Positions 47,678-56,450 of a stretch of 64,000 bases of DNA are shown here, piece after piece (the stretch's first letter is position 1; each line of letters begins with the position of its first letter). Position numbers and translations under genes: made by a program. The notes beneath the pieces were generated by a model that ran no database searches, was not told the origin of the DNA, and saw nothing but the letters and a program-made list of their open reading frames with translations. The DNA is from Bordetella sp. BOR01 (GTDB taxonomy: Bacteria; Pseudomonadota; Gammaproteobacteria; Burkholderiales; Burkholderiaceae_B). The DNA lies in NCBI RefSeq assembly GCF_019218885.1, contig NZ_JAHUWT010000001.1:124001-188000 (forward strand), in the 5' to 3' direction.

Positions 47678-48442
47678 ATGAACAATCAAATCAGGCGAGT
47701 GGGCATCCTGGCGCCACCGGGCAACATCGCACTCGAGCGCGAGTTGCCGCCGTTGCTGCCGGCACAGGTGGCGTCGAATCATAATCGGCTCTCGCGGCCG
47801 GGATCGGGAATCACGTCGGAATCGCTGCTTGCCATGGCGCAATCGATTGAGCGTGCGGCATTCGACCTTGCCCAGGCCTACCCCGAGATCATTCTCTATG
47901 GATGTACCAGTGGCAGTTTCCTGGCGGGACTGGGCCGCGAAGCCGAGGTGGCTCAGCGCATCGCCGATCTGACCGGCATTGCCTCGGTCACGACTTCCAC
48001 CGCGGTAGTGGCGGCGTTGCGCGCGGTCGGTGCACGGCGTCTCTTTCTGTTTACGCCTTACCCTGACGACGTTACCTCGCACGAAATCGAGTTCCTGCGG
48101 CACTACGGCTTCGAGGTCGGCGCTTCGGATACGTTCCGGTGCCCAACCAGCGAAGCCATCCGTGCCATTTCGTCCGAGAAAATGGCCGAACGCGTATTGC
48201 AGAACCGCGCCGCCATCGCTGATTGCGACACGGTGTTCATCAGCTGCACGAACCTGTTGTCGATCGACCAGATCACCCGCCTGGAACAGGAAACAGGCAA
48301 GTCCGTCGTTTCTTCGAACCAGGCCTCGTTATGGACGTTGCTGCAGCATATCGGCGTCTCGACCGTCGACATCGCAGCGGGTAGCCTCTTTCAGCGATCG
48401 GAGCGCGTCGAGGTTTCAATGCCGCGGCAGAAGGTCGCCTGA
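47678..48442 (+). CDS. Maleate isomerase / arylmalonate decarboxylase / racemase family enzyme
   Basis: This 254-residue Asp/Glu-racemase-fold enzyme has two catalytic cysteines: C76 in LYGCTSGSF and C190 in FISCTNLLSID. The opening VGILAPPGNIALERE is also typical of maleate cis-trans isomerases, which turn maleate into fumarate, and of arylmalonate decarboxylases, which keep only one of the two cysteines. The pair of cysteines favours an isomerase or racemase. In this setting a hydantoin or amino-acid racemase is an alternative. The ATG at 47678 has CAAGGGG 7 bases upstream. It has its own promoter and is flanked by two Bug genes. Confidence 0.78.
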   Translation: MNNQIRRVGILAPPGNIALERELPPLLPAQVASNHNRLSRPGSGITSESLLAMAQSIERAAFDLAQAYPEIILYGCTSGSFLAGLGREAEVAQRIADLTGIASVTTSTAVVAALRAVGARRLFLFTPYPDDVTSHEIEFLRHYGFEVGASDTFRCPTSEAIRAISSEKMAERVLQNRAAIADCDTVFISCTNLLSIDQITRLEQETGKSVVSSNQASLWTLLQHIGVSTVDIAAGSLFQRSERVEVSMPRQKVA

Positions 48443-48546
48443 TCCACCGCCGGTAACGGCTCATCAATCATAGACAAGGGGAAGACGCCCGACATGGCCT
48501 GTGCCCGTCCGAGACGGGGCGGGCGGGCCGGGGCGTCGAAAAAAAC

Positions 48547-49521
48547 ATGTTCAAAACACTATTGTGCAAGATGGCTCTTCTGACGGCGGCGCTGGGATGG
48601 TCATGCGTTCATGCCGGCGCCGTGTATCCCGATCATCCCCTGCGCCTGGTCGTACCGTATGCGCCAGGGGGCTCTACCGACGTGCTCGCCCGGATCCTCG
48701 CCGAGCGGGTGGGGCAGAAGCTCGGCCAGACGGTGGTGGTCGTGAACCAGCCGGGGGGCGGCGGTTCGATAGGCTCGGCCGCCGTCGCGCGGGCGACGCC
48801 GGACGGCTATACCTTGTTGATGGCCACCAATGGCACTCATGCGATCAACGTCAGCCTGTACAGTTCATTGCCTTACGATCCCATCAAGGACTTTGCGCCT
48901 GTAAGCCTGGTCGCCACGGTGCCATTGCTGCTGGTTGTGCCGTCCACGTCGCCGGTTCGCACGCTGCAAGAGCTCGTCGACCACGCGCGCAAGACGTCCG
49001 GCGGCCTGAATTTCGGCTCTGCCGGCGTCGGATCGTCGGGCCACCTGGCTGCCGAGATGTTGAAAATAGAAGGAAAGGTCCAAGGCTCGCATGTGCCCTA
49101 CAAAGGCGATGGACCGGCCATCGTGGACCTGATGGCAGGACGGGTGGATTTCACCTTTTCGAACATGCCGGCCGCCGTGAACCAGGTGCGTGCCGGGGCA
49201 TTGCGCCCTCTGGCCGTCACCACCGCTCAGCGTTCCAGCCAATTACCCAACGTGCCGACGGTGGCCGAAGCAGGGTATCCGAGTTTGCAGGTAGATCCCT
49301 GGTACGGGCTGCTGGTGCCTAGCGGTACCGACACGGAAATCGTCTCGCGCTTGAGCGAGGTCGTCGCCGAAGTGCTGAACGAGGACAGCACACGCCGGCG
49401 CATCGAAGGCCTGGGCGCGGCGCCGGTCGGCACTACACCGCAGGCTTTTGCAAAGGTCATACGCGACGACACAGCCAAGTTCGAGAAAGTCATCCAGATA
49501 TCCGGCGCCACCGCTCAATAA
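48547..49521 (+). CDS. Bug family (TctC-like) receptor next to the isomerase
   Basis: This is a 324-residue receptor with a short signal peptide (cleavage near VHAGAVY). It has YPDHPLRLVVPYAPGGSTDVL, LNFGSAGVGSSGHLAAEML and GSHVPYKGDGPAIVD. The ribosome-binding site is weak (poly-A stretch before ATG 48547). It follows the isomerase gene by 104 bases, in which only a 6-bp hairpin (48504-48518) is visible, so the two are probably co-transcribed. A dicarboxylate such as maleate is a reasonable guess for its ligand, by context only. Confidence 0.86.
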   Translation: MFKTLLCKMALLTAALGWSCVHAGAVYPDHPLRLVVPYAPGGSTDVLARILAERVGQKLGQTVVVVNQPGGGGSIGSAAVARATPDGYTLLMATNGTHAINVSLYSSLPYDPIKDFAPVSLVATVPLLLVVPSTSPVRTLQELVDHARKTSGGLNFGSAGVGSSGHLAAEMLKIEGKVQGSHVPYKGDGPAIVDLMAGRVDFTFSNMPAAVNQVRAGALRPLAVTTAQRSSQLPNVPTVAEAGYPSLQVDPWYGLLVPSGTDTEIVSRLSEVVAEVLNEDSTRRRIEGLGAAPVGTTPQAFAKVIRDDTAKFEKVIQISGATAQ

Positions 49522-49536
49522 TGGAACAAGGCCGCG

Positions 49537-50484
49537 CTATTTCTTCTTGCCTTTCACAAGGCGCACGCCGGGCGGAACGGGCTTTTCCTGCATGGTTTCG
49601 CGCATGAAGCGCAGGAAATGCTCGGAGCCGGGCGACAGCGAGCGCAGGCGGCGCGTGATCAGGCAAACCTCGCGCGCCAGCCGCGGCGAGGTGAGTTCGC
49701 GAAATGTGAAGGCCGAGAACTCGCCCACGCTGGCGGCCAGCGCCGGCAAGATCGAATAACGCCCGCCCACGCGCAGCACTGCATAGAGCGACGTGGTGCT
49801 GGAGATCTCGTCGCGCTGCCCATCGAACAGGGCCAGGTTCTCGCGGGCGTGTTCGCGCAGGAATGCGCCGATGCCGGTATCGGCCGTGAAGCCGACGTAG
49901 TCGGAGGGGTCGAGCTCGGCCCAGCGCACGGTGGTTTTCTTGCGCGACAACGGGTGGGCCGCATTGCAGATCACGCCATAGGTATCTTCGAACAGTGGGG
50001 TGTACACCAGGTCGTCATAGCCCTTGTGGCGGCTGGTGACGGCGAAGTCGATATCGCCCATGGACACCATGCGCTCGACCAGTTCGGCCCCGGCGTCGCG
50101 CAGTGAAACGGTGATGTTGGGGTATTCCTGGCGAAAGCTGTAGATGGCATCGGCCAGGAAGTGGTCGATGACAGAGGCGGCCGCTGCAATGCGTATATGG
50201 CCTTGCCGTCCTTGCGAGAACGCCTGCAGGTCGCTGACCGCGCCGTCGAACTGGCTGAGTATTTTCTCGGCCTCGGCCTTGAAGCGGGCGGCTTCCTGGG
50301 TCATGACGACATGCCGCGTGCTGCGGTCGAACAGCTTGACGCCCACCGCCTGCTCGAACTGCTGGATGGTGGCGGTAAGCGACGACTGCGTCAGGAACAG
50401 GCGCGATGCCGCCATGGTGAACGAGCCAGCGTTGGCGACGGCGACAAAACAGCGTAGGTGCCGCAGCGAGACGTTTCGGATCAT
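49537..50484 (-). CDS. LysR-family regulator, paralogue of the one at 33005
   Basis: This 315-residue regulator has its helix-turn-helix at residues 5-64 (VSLRHLRCFVAVANAGSFTM, LTQSSLTATIQQFE) and an effector domain with GHIRIAAAASVIDHFL. The tail is lysine-rich (VKGKKK). Similarity to the 33005-33940 protein runs along the whole chain. It converges on the Bug gene, 15 bases away, and probably controls the isomerase-Bug unit, the second hyu operon or both. Upstream lies the ygjP-like gene of the glyQS cluster, so it marks the edge of the accessory block. Confidence 0.87.
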   Translation of the reverse strand: MIRNVSLRHLRCFVAVANAGSFTMAASRLFLTQSSLTATIQQFEQAVGVKLFDRSTRHVVMTQEAARFKAEAEKILSQFDGAVSDLQAFSQGRQGHIRIAAAASVIDHFLADAIYSFRQEYPNITVSLRDAGAELVERMVSMGDIDFAVTSRHKGYDDLVYTPLFEDTYGVICNAAHPLSRKKTTVRWAELDPSDYVGFTADTGIGAFLREHARENLALFDGQRDEISSTTSLYAVLRVGGRYSILPALAASVGEFSAFTFRELTSPRLAREVCLITRRLRSLSPGSEHFLRFMRETMQEKPVPPGVRLVKGKKK

Positions 50485-50505
50485 GGCGTTAGGCGGTCGT
50501 GGTCG

Positions 50506-51405
50506 CTAGAACTGCGGCAGGCTGGCCGGATCATGCCGCCGCAAGACGTTCTTGGCCTCTTCGAAGTCGGGCAGGATGCTGCCGACTTCGGCCCAGAAAT
50601 CGCGGCTGTGGTTCATTTCGCGCAGGTGGGCCAGTTCGTGGGCAATGACGTAGTCGATGATGGCCGGCGCGAAATGGACCAGGCGCCAGTTGAGCATGAT
50701 GTTGCCGTCGCTGGTGCACGAACCCCAGCGGGTGGCTGCCGACGACAAGCGCCAGCGGCGGATCTTCAGGCCGCTGACTTGCAGGAAGTGCGCCAGCCGG
50801 GCGCCGAACAAGGCACCGGCGCGCTGCTGCAGCCAGGCCTGGGCGGCATCGCGGATGCGTGACTGGTCGGCATCGGTTGGCAGCGCCAGCCATAGGGTGT
50901 CGCCGTCGTTGGGAGCATCGGCATCGCCCGACAGGCGGGCCTGCCGGTGATCGGCGCCCACGCCCAGCACGATGCGCTTGCCCAGGTAGGGCAGTTCGCC
51001 GCCGGCCTGCCAGCGGGTCCGGGACATGGCCAGTTGTTCTTTGCGGGTTTGCCAGTCGCGCAGCTTGGCCAGGATCCAGCGGGCTTTCTCGTGCACGGCC
51101 TCGTCGATCTGGGTCAGGGTGACCCAATTGGGCGCCGTGACGCGCAAGCCATCGTCGGCCACCACGAAGCCGATGCTGCGCCGGCGCGAACGCAGCAGCA
51201 CAAAGCCGATGGATTGTTGTTCGGTGGCGACTTCGCGCCAGCGGGCCCCAGGCGGCAGCGGCTCGGGCCGGGGAGTGGCAACGGTCGTGGCGGGGACGGG
51301 GGCAGGGGACGCGGGCGGCGTCAGCAGGGAAGCGGCCTCGGGCGCGCGCGGCGCCGGGGCGGCGGGTTCGGCGAACAAGAGTTCAAGCTGGCCGTTGCTG
51401 GGCAT
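50506..51405 (-). CDS. YgjP-like zinc metallopeptidase-fold protein (DUF45)
   Basis: This 299-residue protein has the DUF45/YgjP zinc motif HELAHLREMNHSRDFW, with H256, E257, H260 and the third likely ligand H266. The preceding TRWGSCTSDG (226-235) is a family signature. The first 55 residues are proline/alanine-rich and probably disordered. The substrate is unknown; relatives are called predicted metal-dependent hydrolases. It overlaps plsC by 23 bases and closes the glyQ-glyS-gmhB-plsC-ygjP operon. Confidence 0.85.
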   Translation of the reverse strand: MPSNGQLELLFAEPAAPAPRAPEAASLLTPPASPAPVPATTVATPRPEPLPPGARWREVATEQQSIGFVLLRSRRRSIGFVVADDGLRVTAPNWVTLTQIDEAVHEKARWILAKLRDWQTRKEQLAMSRTRWQAGGELPYLGKRIVLGVGADHRQARLSGDADAPNDGDTLWLALPTDADQSRIRDAAQAWLQQRAGALFGARLAHFLQVSGLKIRRWRLSSAATRWGSCTSDGNIMLNWRLVHFAPAIIDYVIAHELAHLREMNHSRDFWAEVGSILPDFEEAKNVLRRHDPASLPQF

Positions 51406-52120
51406 ACCTTTCGGGATTGAGTTGGCGCATTTCCGCTTCGATCCAGGCCTGCACCTTGGTGTTGAGCTCGTCGGGGGAAAGTCCTTGCGATTCTATCGCG
51501 GGCCCGATGGATACGGTAATCATGCCGGGCCGCTTGACGAAAGCATTGCGGCGCCAGCATTCGCCGGCATTGTGCGCCACCGGGATCACGATTGCGCCGG
51601 TACGCGAGGCCAGCAGCGCGCCGCCCATCTTGAAACGCGCCGTCTTGCCGGGGGCCACGCGCGTGCCCTCGGGAAACAGCAGCGGCCAGCGGCCTTCTTC
51701 CAGCCGCACCTTGCCCTGCCGTATGACTTGCTCGAAAGCGTCGCGGCCCTTGGCGCGGTCGATGGGAATCATGCGCAGCAGCGCCAGGCCCCAGCCGAAG
51801 AACGGCAGCATGTGCAGTTCTTTCTTGTACACGTAGCAGACTTCGCGCGGCATGTGCGCCGGGAAGAACAGCGTCTCCCAGGCCGACTGGTGCTTGGACA
51901 GCAGGATGCAGGGCCCGTCGGGCAGGTTGTCGGCACCCTTGATCTGCCAGCGGATGCCGCAGAAGGCACGCGCGCCCCAGATCGCCAGGCGCGGCCAGGC
52001 CACCGTGAGTTTGTAGCGCAAGTGCAGCGGCAGGGGAGCCCACAAGATGCAGGCAATGGCGTACGGAATCACCGTGACAACCAGGAACACCATATAGAAC
52101 AGCGAACGCAACCAGGCCAT
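51383..52120 (-). CDS. plsC: 1-acyl-sn-glycerol-3-phosphate acyltransferase
   Basis: This 245-residue membrane-bound enzyme acylates lysophosphatidic acid to phosphatidic acid, the precursor of membrane phospholipids. An N-terminal hydrophobic stretch covers residues 5-28. Acyltransferase motif I reads KHQSAWE, so the catalytic H77 is followed four residues later by E82 instead of the usual Asp. Motif III is FPEGTR (149-154). The ATG at 52120 precedes MAWLRSLFYM. It sits 4 bases after gmhB in the operon. A role in ornithine-lipid or LPS-related acylation is less likely but not excluded. Confidence 0.88.
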   Translation of the reverse strand: MAWLRSLFYMVFLVVTVIPYAIACILWAPLPLHLRYKLTVAWPRLAIWGARAFCGIRWQIKGADNLPDGPCILLSKHQSAWETLFFPAHMPREVCYVYKKELHMLPFFGWGLALLRMIPIDRAKGRDAFEQVIRQGKVRLEEGRWPLLFPEGTRVAPGKTARFKMGGALLASRTGAIVIPVAHNAGECWRRNAFVKRPGMITVSIGPAIESQGLSPDELNTKVQAWIEAEMRQLNPERYAQQRPA

Positions 52121-52124
52121 GAGC

Positions 52125-52661
52125 TCAGGCTTCCTGCAACAGGGCGTCGGCCACGGCCGACAGGTCATTGGCGATGCGCGTGCCGGCGGGCAGGCCGCCC
52201 TGCCGGGTCTTGGCGCCGTTGCCGGTCAGTACCAGCCAGGGGGCGCAGCCGGCCGCGGCGGCCGCCTGCAAGTCGCGCAGCGAGTCGCCCACGGCGGGTA
52301 CGCCGGCCAGGCTGGCGTCGTAGCGGTTGGCGATGTCGTGATACATGCCGGGCAAGGGCTTGCGGCATGTGCAGCCGTCGTCGGGGCCGTGCGGGCACAG
52401 GAAGATGGCGTCGACGACGCCGCCGGCCTGGGCCAGTTCGCGATGCATCTTGGCGTGGATGGCATTGAGCATGGTCACGTCGAACAGGCCGCGCGCCAGC
52501 CCGGATTGATTACTGGCCACCACCACGGTGTAGCCCGCCTGGGACAGGCGGGCGATGGCAGCCAGGCTGCCCGGCAGGGCAATCCATTCGTCGGGGTTTT
52601 TGACGAAGGCGTCGCTGTCTTGATTGATGACGCCGTCGCGGTCGAGAACGATGAGCTTCAC
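52125..52661 (-). CDS. gmhB: D-glycero-beta-D-manno-heptose-1,7-bisphosphate 7-phosphatase
   Basis: This 178-residue HAD-superfamily phosphatase acts in ADP-heptose synthesis for the LPS inner core. The catalytic DRDGVIN (D7 nucleophile, D9 acid/base) is at the N terminus, and the zinc-binding loop CPHGPDDGCTC supplies C89, H91, C97 and C99, which separates it from histidinol phosphatases. The start is GTG at 52661, overlapping the glyS stop as GTGA. It is the third gene of the glyQS operon. Confidence 0.92.
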   Translation of the reverse strand: MKLIVLDRDGVINQDSDAFVKNPDEWIALPGSLAAIARLSQAGYTVVVASNQSGLARGLFDVTMLNAIHAKMHRELAQAGGVVDAIFLCPHGPDDGCTCRKPLPGMYHDIANRYDASLAGVPAVGDSLRDLQAAAAAGCAPWLVLTGNGAKTRQGGLPAGTRIANDLSAVADALLQEA

Positions 52662-54796
52662 TGTGCCAGCCTGGAAATGTCGGCCACCTGGTTCATCAGC
52701 CCGTGCAGCTGCGCCAGCAGCGCCAGCCGATTGGCGCGCACGGCGGGGTCTTCGGCCATGACCATGACGTCGGCGAAGAAGGCGTCGACGGGCTGGCGCG
52801 CCTGCGCCAGCGTGCTGAGGCTGCCGGCGAAGTCGCCCGCCTGCAACTGGGCCTGGGCCTGCGGGCGCAGCGCCGCCACGGCGGCGGCCAAGGCCTGTTC
52901 GGCCGGTTCGGACAGGCGGGCGGCATCGACCTCGCCGATCTCGCCTTCGGCTTTTTTGAGCAGGTTGCCGATGCGCTTGTTGGCGGCGGCCAGGCTGGCG
53001 GCTTCCGGCAATTGGCCGAACGCGGTCACGGCGCGCACGCGCGCGCCCGCCTGGTGCAGCGGCGGAGCCAGCGCGATCACCGCATCGACGGCGTTGCGGT
53101 CGAATTCGGCCGCCAACTGGTTGCGGTAGCGTTCGTAGATGAAGGCGCGCACCTCGGCCACCGTGGCGGCCGGGATCTTGCCGGCCGGGAAGGTGCCGGC
53201 CGCCAGTTCCAGCAGGCCGTCGAGCGACAGCGGGCCGTCGGCGCTGGCGGCCAGCAGACCGCCCGCCGCCAGTTGCTCGAAAGCGCTAATCAGGCCCAGC
53301 GCGGCGCGGCGCAGGCCGAACGGGTCGCGTTCGCCGGTGGGCGCCAGGCCGATGCCCCAGATACCGACCAGGGTTTCGGCGCGTTCGGCGATGAACAGCA
53401 CCGCGGCGGTCAGCGAGTCGGCCGTGACGGCGGCGTCCAGGCGGATGCGGTATTGCTCGCGCAGGGCGCGCACCACGCTGTCGGGTTCGCCATCACCCGC
53501 CGCGTAGTAGGCGCCCATGATGCCTTGCAGTTCGGGGAATTCGCCCACCATGTTGGTGCCCAGGTCGGCCTTGGCCAGCAGGGCGGCGCGGTCGGCGGCG
53601 GCGCTGTCGCCGCCCAGCAATGCGGCCACGCCGCGCGCAATGGCGCGCACGCGTTCCACGCGCTCGAGCTGGGTGCCCAGCTTGTTGTGATAGACGATGC
53701 TGCCCAGCTGCTGCACGCGCGCGGCCAGCGGGGTCTTGCGGTCGGTATCGAAGAAGAATTGCGCGTCGGCCAGGCGCGGGCGCACCACGCGCTGGTTGCC
53801 CTCGACGATGTTGGCCGGGTTGTCGGCGTGCATGTTGCTGACGATCAGGAAGCGGTGCGTCAGCCTGGCCGTGGCCGGATCGAACAGCGGGAAGTACTTC
53901 TGGTTCAGCCGCATGGTCAGGATCAGGCATTCCTGCGGCACTTGCAGGAACTGTTCTTCGAACTGGCCCACGTACACGGTGGGGTATTCGACCAGGGCCG
54001 TCACTTCGTCGAGCAGGGCGGCCACTTCGGGGTCGGTGCCCAGGGTGGCGCCCAGCCGGGCGGCGTGCGCCTGCAACTGCGTGTCGATCGCGGCGCGGCG
54101 CAGCTCGAACGAGGCGATGACGCGGCCTTGTTCGGCCAGCGCGGTTTCGTAGGCGTCGGCATCGGCCACGTCGACAGGCGCATCGGCCATGAAACGGTGG
54201 CCCAGGGTGCTGCGGCCGGCCGTCAGGCCCAGCGCCGATACCGGCACCACGTCAGCGCCGTACAGGGCCACCAGGCCATGCGCGGGACGCACGAATTTCA
54301 CGGTGGTGATGCCGTCGGCCAACTGGTAGCGCATCATCTTGGGGATGGGCAGGCCGTCGATGGCGGCCTGCAGGCCTTCCTGCAGGCCATTGGCCAGCTT
54401 GGCGCCGGGTGCCGTGCCGCGGGCCACCAGGTAGTCTTGCTTGCCGTCGGATTCGTGGGCCAGGTTGGCCGGGTCTATGCCTTCCAGGCCCTTGGCGGCC
54501 AGCTTTTTCAGCAGGGCCGGCGTGGGGCTGCCATCGGCGTCCAGCCCCACCTTCACGGGCATGAGCTTTTCGGTGTAGTCCTGGTCGGGCGCCTGGTCGC
54601 GCACTTGCGACAGGCGCACCGCCAGGCGGCGCGGTGTCGAGAAGGCGGCCACTGCGCAGCCCTCGGCCAACAGGCCGTGCTTGTGCAGCGTGGCGCGCAC
54701 GCCTTCGGCAAACGCCTGGCCCAGCTTTTGCAGTGCCTTGGGCGGGAGTTCTTCGGTCAGCAGTTCGACCAGCAGGGGGCGGATGTTCGTCGTCAT
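52658..54796 (-). CDS. glyS: Glycyl-tRNA synthetase, beta subunit
   Basis: This 712-residue subunit binds tRNA-Gly in the bacterial alpha2beta2 enzyme. It opens with PLLVELLTEELPPKALQKLG, the standard beginning, and contains YLVARGTAPGAKL, RPAHGLVALYG and ECLILTMRLNQKYFPL, followed by the HD-like domain and the C-terminal anticodon-binding domain with the conserved FFADVMVMAEDPAVRANRL region (broken over several short motifs). The length is close to the E. coli 689. It follows glyQ directly: the glyQ stop begins at the next base after the glyS ATG. Confidence 0.95.
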   Translation of the reverse strand: MTTNIRPLLVELLTEELPPKALQKLGQAFAEGVRATLHKHGLLAEGCAVAAFSTPRRLAVRLSQVRDQAPDQDYTEKLMPVKVGLDADGSPTPALLKKLAAKGLEGIDPANLAHESDGKQDYLVARGTAPGAKLANGLQEGLQAAIDGLPIPKMMRYQLADGITTVKFVRPAHGLVALYGADVVPVSALGLTAGRSTLGHRFMADAPVDVADADAYETALAEQGRVIASFELRRAAIDTQLQAHAARLGATLGTDPEVAALLDEVTALVEYPTVYVGQFEEQFLQVPQECLILTMRLNQKYFPLFDPATARLTHRFLIVSNMHADNPANIVEGNQRVVRPRLADAQFFFDTDRKTPLAARVQQLGSIVYHNKLGTQLERVERVRAIARGVAALLGGDSAAADRAALLAKADLGTNMVGEFPELQGIMGAYYAAGDGEPDSVVRALREQYRIRLDAAVTADSLTAAVLFIAERAETLVGIWGIGLAPTGERDPFGLRRAALGLISAFEQLAAGGLLAASADGPLSLDGLLELAAGTFPAGKIPAATVAEVRAFIYERYRNQLAAEFDRNAVDAVIALAPPLHQAGARVRAVTAFGQLPEAASLAAANKRIGNLLKKAEGEIGEVDAARLSEPAEQALAAAVAALRPQAQAQLQAGDFAGSLSTLAQARQPVDAFFADVMVMAEDPAVRANRLALLAQLHGLMNQVADISRLAQ

Positions 54797-55708
54797 TTAT
54801 GCTGCCTCCCCGGCGGCCTGGTCGCGGCCCAGCATGGGGAAGCCCAGTCGTTCACGGGAATCGTAATAAGCCTGCGCCACTGCACGCGACAGATTGCGGA
54901 TGCGGCCGATATAGGCGGCGCGTTCGGTCACGCTGATGGCGCCACGCGCGTCGAGCAGGTTGAAGGTGTGCGCGGCCTTCAGCGCGGCTTCGTAGGCGGG
55001 CAGCGCTAGCGGCACTTCCATCAGGCGCTTGGCCTCGGTCTCGTAGTCGTTGAAGTGCGCGAACAGCATGTCGGCCGACGCGTGCTCGAAGTTATAGGTG
55101 GATTGCTCGACCTCGTTCTGGTGGAACACATCGCGGTACAGCACGCGGTTGCCGTGCGCGCCTTCGGTCCAGACCAGGTCGTAGACGCTTTCCACCCCTT
55201 GCAGGTACATGGCCAGGCGTTCCAGGCCGTAGGTGATTTCACCGGTGGTGGGCGTGCAGTCCAGCCCGCCCACCTGCTGGAAGTAGGTGAACTGGGTGAC
55301 TTCCATGCCGTTCAACCAGACTTCCCAGCCCAGGCCCCAGGCCCCCAGCGTGGGGTTTTCCCAGTCGTCTTCGACGAAGCGGATGTCGTGCTGCGTGGGG
55401 TCGATGCCCAGCGCCTTCAGCGAACCGATGTACAGGTCCAGGATTTCGGGCGGCGCGGGCTTGAGCACCACCTGGTATTGGTAATAGTGCTGCAGGCGGT
55501 TGGGGTTTTCGCCGTAGCGGCCGTCCTTGGGGCGGCGCGAGGGTTGCACGTAGGCTGCCCGCCAGGGCTCGGGGCCGATGGCACGCAGGAAGGTGGCCGT
55601 GTGCGAGGTGCCGGCACCGACTTCCATGTCGTACGGCTGCAGCAAGGCGCAGCCCTGCCTGTCCCAGTAATTCTGGAGCGTAAGGATGATTTGCTGAAAA
55701 GTGAGCAT
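54797..55708 (-). CDS. glyQ: Glycyl-tRNA synthetase, alpha subunit
   Basis: This 303-residue catalytic subunit has the same length as in E. coli and begins [20 protein letters not shown]. It contains [19 protein letters not shown], the class II motif 2 region, and [12 protein letters not shown]. It activates glycine and, with GlyS, charges tRNA-Gly. The ATG at 55708 is set by the conserved N terminus. It leads the operon glyQ-glyS-gmhB-plsC-ygjP. The 132 bases upstream, before the XRE gene, contain a TTAAAAT sequence (minus strand, near 55793) as the only promoter-like trace. Confidence 0.96.
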   Translation of the reverse strand: MLTFQQIILTLQNYWDRQGCALLQPYDMEVGAGTSHTATFLRAIGPEPWRAAYVQPSRRPKDGRYGENPNRLQHYYQYQVVLKPAPPEILDLYIGSLKALGIDPTQHDIRFVEDDWENPTLGAWGLGWEVWLNGMEVTQFTYFQQVGGLDCTPTTGEITYGLERLAMYLQGVESVYDLVWTEGAHGNRVLYRDVFHQNEVEQSTYNFEHASADMLFAHFNDYETEAKRLMEVPLALPAYEAALKAAHTFNLLDARGAISVTERAAYIGRIRNLSRAVAQAYYDSRERLGFPMLGRDQAAGEAA

Positions 55709-55840
55709 AGGATTCTTGGAATTCGGGACGCCGTGCCGGTTGGCCGGCATGTGGCGGCCCGGCCCCTGGCTCAGGAAACCGGCCATTTTAACTGGCTCGC
55801 GGCCGGGCTGGGGCGGGTAGGGGGGCGGGCCTGCTCCCGG

Positions 55841-56389
55841 TCAATAAGTGGGCGGCGTGACCGCGCTGACAATCTCGCTGTTGCCCTTGCCCACATTGCG
55901 GAAACGGTGCGGCACCCGGCTGTCGAAATAATAGGCATCGCCGGCCTCGAGCACGCGGGTCTTGTCGCCCACCGTAATCTCGATGGCGCCGGTGGTGACC
56001 AGGCCGGCTTCCTGGGCGTTGTGGCTGAACAGCTCGCCCGTATCGGCCCCCGGCGCGTAGCGTTCCTGCATCATCAGCATGGCGCGGTTGGCGAAGCGGC
56101 TGCCGATCATGCGGTACGAGATGGTGCTGGCCTTGCCGATTTCAGGCAGGTCTTCAGGGCCGTAGAACGGCGATTCGGCCACCAGCAGGCGACTGCTGGA
56201 AAAAAAGCCCACGATGGTGGTGCCCAGGGCGTCCAGCACCGCCGCCAGGGTGTCCAGCGACGGGCTGATCTTGTCGCGTTCGATCAGCGAGATCGAGGCG
56301 TGCGACACCCCCGAGCGCAGCGCGACTTCGCGTATGCCGAGCCCGCGCCGGCGACGTAATTCCCTGATATCTGCACCGATTCTCGGCAT
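55841..56389 (-). CDS. XRE-family regulator with C-terminal cupin domain
   Basis: This 182-residue protein combines a lambda-repressor-like helix-turn-helix (about 6-61: IRELRRRRGLGIREVALRSG, then VSHASISLIERDK) with a cupin sensor domain (about 105-178: APGADTGELFSHNAQEAG and GDAYYFDSRVPHRFRN). This is the PuuR/SutR-like layout used by regulators of amine and amino-acid catabolism. It is the last gene of an apparent operon with hisD-like, Bug and M81 genes, 61 bases after the M81 gene, and probably represses or tunes that operon. Confidence 0.86.
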   Translation of the reverse strand: MPRIGADIRELRRRRGLGIREVALRSGVSHASISLIERDKISPSLDTLAAVLDALGTTIVGFFSSSRLLVAESPFYGPEDLPEIGKASTISYRMIGSRFANRAMLMMQERYAPGADTGELFSHNAQEAGLVTTGAIEITVGDKTRVLEAGDAYYFDSRVPHRFRNVGKGNSEIVSAVTPPTY

Positions 56390-56450
56390 GGCGTGGTCCC
56401 CTGTGGAAAGCCCTGCCAGGCAGGATACACGCCGCCGTGGCCGGCCGGTA

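Noticed and set aside
48494-48570. ATG-led frame just before the Bug gene at 48547 (MACARPRRG...)
   Set aside because: It has no ribosome-binding site, is very short and overlaps the start of the receptor, which has the family signal peptide and motifs.
52703-55009. Open frame of 768 codons on the plus strand
   Set aside because: Antisense to glyS and the end of glyQ; its composition (Gly, Gln, Arg, His runs) is that of a shadow frame.
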